Shown: positions 40,101 to 49,663 of the stretch, one piece after another
Position numbering within the stretch: position 1 is the stretch's first letter
Layout: each line of letters opens with the position of its first letter
Assembly (NCBI RefSeq): GCF_020184175.1
Contig: NC_065531.1
Span: 61,086,806-61,150,805 of the forward strand
Source of the DNA: Aphis gossypii
Taxonomy: Eukaryota; Arthropoda; Insecta; Hemiptera; Aphididae
Direction: 5' to 3'
Length of the DNA stretch: 64,000 bases
The notes under the pieces: model-generated
The model's database searches: none
Told to the model about the DNA's origin: nothing
The model's input: only the letters and a program-made list of their open reading frames with translations
Position numbers and translations under genes: made by a program

Positions 40101-41079
40101 ATATATATTAAATTAAAATATTTACCAAAATTGTAATTTGATGAATTTGTTTTTAAACTTCACAACAGACTGTTGAAAGTCAATACCTATTAAAATACAC
40201 ATAGTGGAAGTCATTAACAGTCATTAGTTACCTATATTAATTAAATATCTGAGAAATATTTTAATTATATGTTATTAATTTAGGGCCCGGATTTTTATGC
40301 ATTTACATGTTTTTTTTTAATAGTTCAAAACATTGCTAGGTAAGCTACAAGTTTGAATTAAAGTCAGTAGATCTGAAATATAAATTTTTATTTTGTATAT
40401 TTATGCATATTTTGTCATTTTTTGACATGTACTGCATATTTCTGTATTTTACCATTTTTTATTGCATATTTACGATTTTTTATTGTATTTATACTATATG
40501 GGTTTTAAATACATATATACGTTTTTTAATACACAATATGTAATATTTTGCTAATTTTAGTTAAAATAACGTAGGATTTATAATTATATTTTTAGTATGT
40601 GTAATTTGATGAAGTCGTTCTCTTTTTTCATTCGAAAATCTGAAAAAAACTTAAAAAAATAAAAATATGTTCAAATAACTTCAAAAAATATAATATAAAA
40701 AATAATATCATTTTATGTAAATACCTATCTAAAAAATATTGTAAATAAAATACTTTTTTAATCGATTTATTTTTGCATAGTTTTTATTTTATAGGGCATA
40801 TTCCTAAAAAGTAAGAATATAAATGCATAGGTATTCCTTAGGTTTTTAGAACATATAAATCCGGGTCCTAGATATTATACAACTATTCTATATTATCATA
40901 AATTTTTTTTTTAATTTTAATACTGTACCTATTATTGTTGCACTAGAATCATCTTCACTGTACACACCTTTGAAGAACCTTTTAATTATAGAACTTTTTC
41001 CAACACCCGAGGGGCCAACTATAATTAATTTATAACTCTCATCTGTTACGTCAGAGTTTATTTTTATCAATTGGTTGTG
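37147..41079 (-). CDS. Downstream Rab-like GTPase domain with CSC prenylation motif
   Basis: The exons are 41079-40929 (P-loop GPSGVGKSS), 40186-40126 (switch I, ATIIGIDF; TG of Trp split), 39485-39347 (DTAGTEKYRS, SYYRGAHGVFIVYDVT), 39287-39198 (ILVGNKCDD), 39049-38852 (EASSKTN, then a polar tail) and 37212-37147, ending DSCSC and stop. All five nucleotide-binding motifs are present and the C-terminal CxC suits Rab geranylgeranyl transferase, so a membrane-attached vesicle-traffic GTPase is likely. The SYYRGAHG and NKCD context is Rab1/Rab8-like. The catalytic Gln of DTAGQE is Thr, as in Rap proteins, which predicts slow intrinsic hydrolysis. Introns carry a hAT-related MITE (40282-40870) and an unassigned ORF on the opposite strand. 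Confidence 0.88.
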
Positions 41080-44000
41080 CTTTTAATAGAACAAAAAAAA
41101 TGTATTTTATTTAACAAGTTAAGATAGTAATTAAATCATTTTATAAGTATGAATAGTAAAAATATTGGTACCTCTTTGGGCTCTTGGTCATGGAACTGTG
41201 ATTGTATGTTCGGGACCTCGGGTAATTTCACTAATTCCTTTTTAATTATAGGACACTGTTCCAGTATTGTATTTGGTTTTATATCAGAATCTAACATGGG
41301 TTTGTGTATGACATTTATACTGTCTAACTATACAAACATATAATACAAAATTACATTTATGATTGATTTACACATAGCTGATAATTGAATATTTCATTTC
41401 TATTCCTTTAAGGATTTCAATTTCTAATAAATTAGTGTATTTAAATATAAATATTTAATATAGATTGATTTTTGTGATTCAATATAAGATAATTAAAAAT
41501 CTTCCAGCAATTCGAATTAAATATTAATATTAAAATATATTTGACAACTAATGCAAACACTACTGTATTTAATGCTATTAAAACAACAATAACTTACAGG
41601 CACGTATACAGGAGGGTTCATTCCCCCCCCCCCCGAAAATTAATAGTTGTGTGGTTTATTTATATCATCATTCATCGATAAATATTGATTATTGTAAAAT
41701 TTTTTATGAACCCCCCACCCCCGAAATTTTTTTTGTGATAATAACTTATATCAGCGTTTTTCAACCTATGGTAGACGGAATGCTCACTAGTGATACATGA
41801 AGAAAATCCACCATTATAAAAAAGTGGGAATGAATCTTTGTTAATATTAAATACTATTTGGTTAGGTTAGGATTAACAATAAAAAAAATGTTAAAATTAC
41901 GGTAGTGGTACATGAACATTTTCAAACTGTATATAAGTCGGTATTTCGATATAATTAGGTTGAGAACCGCTGACCAGCTAACCTATATAATTTACCTCTT
42001 CTTTAATGTTTGTAGGTTGATTCTGGAGATCGTGTATTTTTGAAATCATTGTGTAGAATAACTTGTCTATATTTGCATTGGTTTTTGAAGACACTTCAAA
42101 AAAAAGAATTCCATACTTTTTTGATACCTAAAAACATTTATGGCCTTTAAGAAAAATTAAAATAAAGAAGAAAATATTTTTTAAGTCAAATTAAAGGATG
42201 AAATGTTCCTTAAAACTGAAGAATACATTATTTGAAAATGGTTTGGTGTTTATGTTGTACAGTAAAACCTCGATTAACCGAGCTCCACTTCCAAAAATTT
42301 GTAGGTAGGTACCAAAAGTAATAAAATGAAATACATAAGCAGTAGGTACATAATATTATATTGTACATTGGTTAAGAACAATAGAAATAATAATTAACTA
42401 AACTATATGTAGACTGTATAATAAATAAATACCTAATTACCTATTAAATATTATACGCCCTGATATAGGAATATAACTTGATAACAAGACAATGTACGCA
42501 TATATGTTACGGTTAATGTACGAATACCAGTAAAACTTGAGATACACAAAATAGTTTGGTCCAACCCCGATTGATATTTATAGTTCGGACTTTCACAAAC
42601 GAAATTCGGTAAATCTTAGGATAAACAACAAGCGTCGGTAAAACTCCGACATCTATGCAATATGTTTTTTCCTTTGTCCTTTACTTGACTTTATAACTCG
42701 AGGTCACTCGCATGACGTTACCAATCGTTATAATAATCTACATTCACAACTTGTAACACCACAGCTAATAATGTTTTTTATTTTTGATGTACAAAGAGTT
42801 TTTATAATTTTTGCTGCGACTACACTATTAAAAAGAGCATACAAACATACTTTAAGTGACATATTAAAAGTATATTTAGTGCACTATTAGCAACAATTAT
42901 AAAACGAATACTATTCGTAAAATTATTTTCAATTATATCAATTAAATCAATAACTAATAACTTTTATCACCTGACACATATAAGTAGGTACATTTTTAGT
43001 TGACTAATTGATTGCATGAGTAAGTCACGTATTAATAAGGTCTTTAATAATCATGATTTATATTTTATATATTTATTTTATTATATATACAAAGGAAACT
43101 CCTTTTGTATTGATATAATTTATAATAGTAAATTCAGTAAGGTATGTGATTAAGTAAACTAAATAAGATAAACATGAATCAAGAAAATAGACTATTAAAC
43201 ATGAAATAATAAGTAGCGAATAAACAATATTAATAAGTAACAGGCAACTATGACTTCTGAAAATAAAACTGTGAGCAAATAAATATGGAGTTATGCAGAC
43301 GAATTATGAGTAAGAATCTAAGAATATATGGTAATTATGTGAATCAATTTTGTTGAGTAGATCATAAAAGAACTTAAAACTATGCATACATCTACGTTAA
43401 CCGAGAGAATGTAGCCCAAGTGCTTCAGAAACAAGAGAATAATCGTGAGGTTCGTGAGGAATATCTAAAGAGAAGCCAACAAAGCTAAAAAATTTACGTT
43501 TTACACGTTCAAAATGGTTTGAACCGGCGGCCGTATAAGGATTCCAGACCATCCATATTAGAATATGGATCAAACTAGAGCACAATACAAGGATTTAAGT
43601 GATCTAAAAAGTTTAAGATCTTTAGAAAATCGCATAATAAAACCTAAAATTGTATAAGATTTTACAACACCTAGAGAAAGAATCAACATTATTTTATTGA
43701 CATAAATAGTCTTCAGCTGATTTTTATTTTAGGTGATAGGTGCCCTCTTTGCGGTATGCCAGAGGTAGACGAGAATACGTTTGATTTAATACCAAACACC
43801 TTTACCCAATGTTGTCAATTGAGCAGAAATGAATTGAACCACGAGAGTAGAGGTTAAACGAATCCGGATGCCCCTAAACCTACTTTCAATAGGACTTTAT
43901 GGTTGACTGAATCAAAAGCCTTAGAAAAATCAATGTAGACAACATCAACCTGAGAACGTTTTTGAAAGGCATCAAATATGAAGTTACTCAATACTAGATT

Positions 44001-44826
44001 GCAAGTGATAGTAGATCGCCCGGAACGAAATCCATGTTGTTCATCGATAATTATATTATTAACTGATCGTTTAATACAGTTTAAAACTGTGGATTCAAAT
44101 AAATTTGATAAGTGTGATAGAATGGATATTGGTCAATAATTTTTTATATCCGCGGCATTACCTGATTTTAAAATTGGTGTTATAAACTACATTTTAATAT
44201 AGAGAGAAACACACCCTCATCTAGAGAATGGCTAAAAATCAAATAAAAGAGGGGTATGGTATGATATAATATTGTATATTAATTGGAAAATAAACTCTCC
44301 GGATTAACCGTCTGGACCAATAGACTGAACGCCATGTAATGCAGATAAGCTACGAAAGACGTAATCTACTGAGAACATAATGTTATTAATTTGTAAATCC
44401 AAAATATAAGCCTACATAGTTGAGTAGATCTACCTACATCAATAACCTCAGATGTATAAATGAAGGAAAAGTAAGATGAAAATAAATTTTCAGCATTCTG
44501 CTCGTCAGTTGATAAACGACCATTTAGTTTAGTTCCAACGCCTTTGGTATATCATTTGTAGATCAGTGTTTATTGATAAATTTCAACCGTGAACGTCATA
44601 CGAGTGACCTCGAGTAGTAGAGTTAAATAATAATAATTATTATAAAAAATATATATATACCACATAATTTATCAACACTGGTTGTTTATCCTAAGATTTA
44701 TGAAATCTCGTTAGTAAAAGTCCGAACTACAAAAATTATTCGAGATTTGACCAAACTATTTTGTGTATCCTAGGTTTTACCGATAATCGCACTTTTACCA
44801 TAACATAAAATATGCATTATGCATAC

Positions 44827-44861
<35 letters not shown>

Positions 44862-47800
44862 TATTGTTAATAAATAAAAAGTCTAGGATAACCATGTTTT
44901 TTTAATTTATCCATGTGACCCCCCCTGGTTAACTGCCATGTGTACATTATTTTGTACACGGGAAAATTGCCATTCATAGGTATTTTTTTGTATGTTCGCT
45001 AAAAATATAGAAATGATCTTAAGGGCCACGAGATTCATATTCCTATCTAAAATCAACAGTACCGGGTCAGAATTTTGTACACGGAGATGGTGAGTTCAAA
45101 AACGTCAGTGTACATAATAATGTACATGAAAGCAAGTTTGGCATTTATGGCGTGTACACAAAAATGTATACATGGCCTTCAGGGCAATGTACGAAAAAAG
45201 TAGGTGGCAGTTAACGTGTTAACCCGGATAATCGAGGTTCTACTGTATTAATATTTAATTATAGTTACTATCTGTCCTTCTTTGATTGAGATCATTCTGT
45301 TTGATGTATCATCACATTTACTACCAATCAAAATTTTCACTGTGTTCGGATCAGCAAACTAAAAAAAATAATGTATTATTTATTTACTTTTATTCATATT
45401 TATATTAGTAATGATTCAAATCGTATATTGAATTATACGGAGTTATTCTTTTATCAAACAACACTCATTCTTCGAAAATCTACTAACATTTTTTAAAATA
45501 TTTTTTGTTATAATCATTCAAGTTAGTTACTTATTTTTTAGTAATTATCATAAAATGTATTAATAATTTAGTATATTGGTTGATTCTGGTATCGAATACT
45601 CGATAAGTTTTTGAAAATATTGTTTTTACACAATTTTTAGTCAAACAACATTTATATTAAAAATATACATTTTTTTAATATTTTTTAAAATGTTTTTTAT
45701 TATTTGAATGACAACATAATTTTTTAATTTCATATACAGAAGCAGATTATTTTTCAGAATATTTTAATACATAATAATCAAATTTCAGAAGAATAGTTTT
45801 TGAGTTATAAGTATTTGATACTTTGGTAAGCGGAGTTGAGTAGTGTGGGGTTATCCACAAAATGTTATAGTCAAATTTTCACCAAAGCTGTTTAAATACT
45901 TATAACTTAAAAACTACTCGTCCTATTAATATATGTATACTCCAAAAAAATATTTTGCTTCCTAATATAAAAATAAAACAATTAAAAACGTATGTTGTTA
46001 TTCAATAAGTAAAAATATTTTTAAAAAAATGGTGGTCAAGTGGGTATTACCTAACTGGGTAACGATTTGCTTTATAGTAAGTATAATATTTGATTTTATA
46101 AAAACTTAAACTTTAGATAAAATTTTATAATTGACCAAAGATCAACTTCTTTTATAATATTATTGTAAGCCGAACATATTATATGCATTATTTATATGTT
46201 ATATAAAATATAAACATTTTTTATTCTTAGCTACTTATACAATATTTTTTATAAATTTTTATCTACAAAATTACTTGTAAATATTTATGATTTTACGAAT
46301 TTTGTCAATATTTGAACATCGGACACTATAAAAAAAATTGTGCCTATTTATTCTTATAATTTTTAAAACACTACTACACTAAATTCAAATTTTAAGGATT
46401 GTGATTTATGACTTAACCAAAAAAAAATAATTGCCATTTATAAAAAAAAAAAATGAACATTTCAAATGCCTATAAATAGCTTTAAAATGAGTGAATTATT
46501 TTTAAAATTAGATTATGTAAATAAAATTCCAATCTACATAACTGATGAAATTTTCAGAAATGTACGGCAGACTTTTTGAATAATAACAAACATTTAAAAT
46601 CGTTTGAGGATAAATCGTAAATCGCTATTTTGTAAAAATTTGAAATTCAAACGCACTTAAAATTTTTCCTATAATAATGCTTTGAGTTTTCTTTATAGAT
46701 CTTTGAAGGAAAACTAAATGTTGAATTTTTATTCTTGGATATAGGTAAACACAAAAAATTTTATGATTTTTCAACTTCAAAATTACTTGCAAATTTTCTC
46801 GATTTTGACATATTTCGTAAAAGTTTGAACTATAAACACTTATAAAAAAAAAAATTGTGACTAACGATTTTTAATTTTTTTTTAGCTACAATAAAAACAA
46901 CTTATAAGGAACCTTGTATTAAATTTTCAAGTTTTTTTTGGTCATTCAAAATCTTTTTATCGACCTTTTAGAAAAAAATTCTCATAAAAATCGAAAATTT
47001 AAGTGCTCTACAAATAACTCAAAAAAGTCAAAATTTTTTGAAAATTTAACTGTATATAGATAATACTAACATGAACATTTGGTGGAAATTTCTGGGATTT
47101 ACAGTGATTTGTTTTTGAGTTACCAACTTCATAAAAAAATCGATTTTGTCAAAAACTGTTATTGTGTAAAAATTTTCTTTTTCTGTAATTTTTTTTTTGA
47201 AAACTGCTAGCAGCTTCTTACTTTTTACCTTTATAATGCACCAAGGATAATCAATTTTCCACAGGAAACCACCCCTGAAGTTTTAAATTGAAGTATTATT
47301 TCAATAAGTTATAGTGTATACAAACACATAAAAAAACACATATCATTGTGAAATCAATACATTACAAAAAAAAAAATGTTCTTTAAACTAGAAATTATGT
47401 AAAAACAATATTTTCAAAAAATTTAATAGATTTTATAATAATGAGTATTCAATTTAAAAATCAACCAGTATACTAACACATTTTAAGACAATTACTAAAA
47501 AAATACACATTTAATAAAATATATAAATAAACTTATATACTTACAGTTTCAATATGTTTTATCCAATCATCTAATTGAATTAAAGAATTTAAATTTGTAA
47601 TGTCATACACAATACAAATACCATGGACTCCTCTATACGAATTTTCTAAAGTGCAATGTTTTTCTGTCCCAGCCATGTCCCTAAAATATTATGGAACATG
47701 AAAGTATAGAGTTACTCATTAATAAAACTTTGAATTACATTTGGTTTAAACTATTTAAGAGAAAGTACATTTTAATTTTAAATATTTAATAATCAATAAG

Positions 47801-48357
47801 CAAATATTAATCTTCTGATATAGTTTAGCTATCCAAAGGTATTTAGTATTATAATGAGTTAAATGAGCATACTTTTTAGTTATCCAAATCGTAGTTTTGA
47901 ATATAATATTAAATCATATTTTAGGTTAGAAAAGTAAATTTGTTGTAATATTGAATATTTTTAAATGTAATTCTAGTAATTCTACATTCTAAAAGATCTT
48001 ATATAGAACTATACACAACATCGTAAGATAATTATGATACAAAAAATATATACCGGTTTTCTAAGTGGATGGTTTCGTTCTTAAATCTGATAAATATTGG
48101 ATGAATGTCCATACCTAATAAAAATATATTAGCATTATTAATTAGTTAAATACCATAGAAATATTTTAATTATGTGTTATTAAGTTATTTTACAATTATT
48201 CTATATCATACATTTCTTTTAATTTTAATACTATACTTGTACCTAAAGTGGGTTGATAAGTGTTCTGATAAACTTCTTGACAGTATCTTTTAATGATAGA
48301 ACTTTTCCCGACATATGAGAGGCCAACTATGAGCAATTTATACTTCTTATTTGTCAT
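37147..48357 (-). CDS. Tandem double Rab-like GTPase gene (single-gene model, 464 aa)
   Basis: Twelve exons form one open frame of 1,395 nt: 48357-48243, 48114-48054, 47680-47545, 45358-45269, 42127-41996, 41327-41172, 41079-40929, 40186-40126, 39485-39347, 39287-39198, 39049-38852 and 37212-37147. The first five encode one GTPase domain, the sixth a 52-residue linker and the last six a second GTPase domain with a prenylatable CSC end. The fusion is favoured for three reasons. The linker exon is phase 0 at both ends and fits both neighbours. No C-terminal prenylation exon is visible for the upstream domain. The downstream domain has Val where the upstream one has its candidate start Met. The alternative is two adjacent genes, the second starting at a Met inside the linker exon. 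Single Rab proteins are usually 200-220 residues. Transcript data would decide. Confidence 0.5.
39590..39973 (+). other. Unassigned 127-codon open stretch in a Rab-like intron
   Basis: It lies between exons 40186-40126 and 39485-39347, on the opposite strand. Composition is unremarkable and no family is recognised. It could be debris of a mobile element. I do not consider it a supported gene. Confidence 0.15.
40282..40870. mobile_element. Non-autonomous hAT-like element in an intron of the downstream Rab domain
   Basis: AGGGCCCGGATTTTTATG at the left and CATATAAATCCGGGTCCT at the right are inverted. Between them is AT-rich, non-coding sequence with repeated TGCATATTT words. The ends resemble those at 29841-29861 and 55917-55937, suggesting one family. 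Confidence 0.6.
41172..41327 (-). CDS. Linker exon between the two Rab-like domains
   Basis: This 156-nt stretch is open, with phase 0 at both ends. It is bounded by acceptor tttgtatag and donor GAG|gtacca. It codes for 52 mostly polar residues rich in Pro, Lys and Glu (for example ELVKLPEVPN) and contains one Met at residue 11. Three readings are possible: an internal linker joining two GTPase domains, a first exon of the downstream GTPase, or the tail of the upstream one. I recognise no domain in it. Confidence 0.5.
41752..41972. mobile_element. hAT-type MITE next to the splice donor of the upstream Rab domain
   Basis: Ends CAGCGTTTTTCAACCTA and TAGGTTGAGAACCGCTG are inverted repeats. No clear target duplication remains. 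Its right end is about 24 bp from the donor at 41996. Confidence 0.65.
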
Positions 48358-48387
48358 CTCAGGCTTTACTCTTATTAATTTGTAGTG
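41996..48387 (-). CDS. Upstream Rab-like GTPase domain (divergent copy)
   Basis: Exons are 48387-48243 (P-loop GLSYVGKSS), 48114-48054 (switch I, PTLGMDI), 47680-47545 (switch II, DMAGTE, then SYRGVHGICIVYDIT), 45358-45269 (ILIGSKCDD) and 42127-41996 (EVSSKTN, G5). Exon boundaries and phases match the downstream copy, so the two arose by duplication. It is clearly Ras-superfamily, closest by eye to Rab1/8/18-type proteins. Odd points: DTAG has become DMAG, the catalytic Gln is Thr, and the guanine-specificity motif NKxD is SKCD, so nucleotide binding may be weakened. The first exon begins at an acceptor (gttgaaag) in phase 0, ten residues before the Met at 48357 that I take as start. No separate C-terminus was found. 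Confidence 0.8.
43397..44180 (-). pseudogene. Non-LTR reverse-transcriptase fragments nested in the pogo-like element
   Basis: On the minus strand, about 44180-43850 codes for IDEQHGFRSGRST, then VVYIDFSKAFDSVNH, which are RT motifs. 43585-43397 codes for ERVKRKFFSFVGFSLDIPHE, typical of the region after RT in Jockey/R1-like elements. Stops lie between the fragments. Confidence 0.75.
44828..44857. repeat. TA microsatellite
   Basis: A run of about 14 TA units inside the nested mobile element, just outside its inner inverted arm. Confidence 0.9.
45704..46005. repeat. Foldback repeat (large imperfect palindrome)
   Basis: Arms of about 124 bp (45704-45827 and 45881-46005) are imperfect inverted copies around a 53-bp spacer. 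Shared words include TGAATGACAACAT and GTTATAAGTATTT. A diverged piece of one arm recurs at 7399-7470. It is probably a foldback MITE, lying in an intron of the upstream Rab domain. Confidence 0.65.
46240..47350. repeat. Interspersed repeat, copy 1
   Basis: This AT-rich, non-coding block shares long near-identical stretches with 53290-54382. For example, a 78-bp segment is identical at 47041-47118 and 54089-54166. It ends near a motif seen in other copies (cattgtgaaatcaatacatt). Class is unknown. Confidence 0.65.
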
Positions 48388-48942
48388 CTTTCAACAATAT
48401 AAAAAATGGATTTTATTTTAAAAAATAATTTAATAATAAGAAACAATTTTAGCCTCAAATACAACTAATATCAGTATATCTGAATTTCTAAAATCATAAA
48501 CTATCACACTTAAGAGTATTAAATATTGATCATTTTAAATGATTTCATTATAGTCACTTTTTGAAGTGAAAAGTACATGCATTTCATGTAAAGATGTGTG
48601 TAGTAAGTATTTATTCTTCAACAATATTCTTTCTTTAAAGCGAGAGAAGTATTTTCACTGCATTTTACGTATCATATACAATTACATATACCTAAAAATT
48701 AAGTTTACCATAGTTACTAAGCTAACTTAGTTTACTGGTCTATATTGAATCTATAAAAATAAATTGATTTAAAACAGTAAAACTATCATTTTATTATCAA
48801 CCATTATTTTTAACACTTAAAATAACCCAATGGGCAATGACAATTTAAAATTTTCATAAATATTTTAACTTAGTTTAGTTAATGAAGGTGAACAAGATTG
48901 GTAACTTTTAAATCATAATTTAAAAATAATGTTTATACATAC

Positions 48943-49139
48943 CAGAGGTTCCCTAACTGCGGGTCGGGATTATATTTTTGGTGGGTCGCGCTATATTTTT
49001 GTAATAAAAAAAAAATAGGTATATATTTTTTGTTGTAAGCAACTGATCCACTAAAAAAAAGGTTATTAATTGATGTGTGGGTTGCCAAATTTAAAAAAAT
49101 TCCCAGAATGGGTCGTATAATAAAGTTTGGGAACCTCTG
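48943..49139. mobile_element. hAT-type MITE between the KH-repeat gene and the Rab-like exons
   Basis: Ends CAGAGGTTCCCTAACT and AAGTTTGGGAACCTCTG are inverted. Flanking 8-mers match at five positions only, so the duplication has decayed. It is 197 bp and non-coding. Confidence 0.7.
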
Positions 49140-49308
49140 ATGTACACCATAAAACAATTTATTTAATAACAAATAAAATCAAAGTCATATAATAATAAAT
49201 TATAAAATATGTTAATAGACACCACTGATATGATTATAAGTTATGATAAATTATTGATGATATGCACTTATTATAATTACTTACTATTAGTAGTATACTT
49301 TTTAAATA

Positions 49309-49663
49309 TTATGTTCCTATATTGATAATACTCACAGACATTTTTCCAAATCCTTGACTAATCTTTTCACTAATTTGAGCCTGTGCTTTACATATATTTT
49401 CTATAGACCCTTTAATAGTAAATATTCTTTCATAATTGAAACTATCCATTGTAATATCAGTTATGCTATAATTATTTTGAAGAATTAAATTGATTAACAT
49501 TCAATAATACATTACAAGCATAATAATAGTTATGTTTTTTATTTACCTAGGTATAAAAATATTTGTGTTAGTCTCTGACATAATTTTTCTGATTGTATCG
49601 CCTTCTCCGCCAATTATTATATCAATTAGATTATTATGAATTAAGATCTTCATAATCATATCA
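49309..49663 (-). CDS. Exons 15-16 of the KH-repeat gene: last KH2-type domain
   Basis: Exon 15 (49663-49547) carries the loop GGEG. Exon 16 (49465-49309) completes the KH fold (FTIKGSIENICKAQAQ) and runs into a TAA after a short tail. A consensus-like donor (TCT|gtgagt at 49335) lies in frame 27 nt before the stop. The message may therefore extend to further exons. Confidence 0.75.

Larger units (their letters stand above)
42260..45245. mobile_element. Pogo/Tigger-like element with nested inserts, in an intron of the upstream Rab-like domain
   Basis: The left end reads CAGTAAAACCTCGATTAACC and the right end, reversed, CAGTAGAACCTCGATTATCC. Both are flanked by TA, the target of the Tc1/mariner-pogo group. 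No pogo transposase was recognised inside. The interior carries a second pair of long inverted arms (about 42530-42740 and 44590-44800) and, between them, reverse-transcriptase fragments on the minus strand. It is therefore a composite of at least two insertions. Confidence 0.7.
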
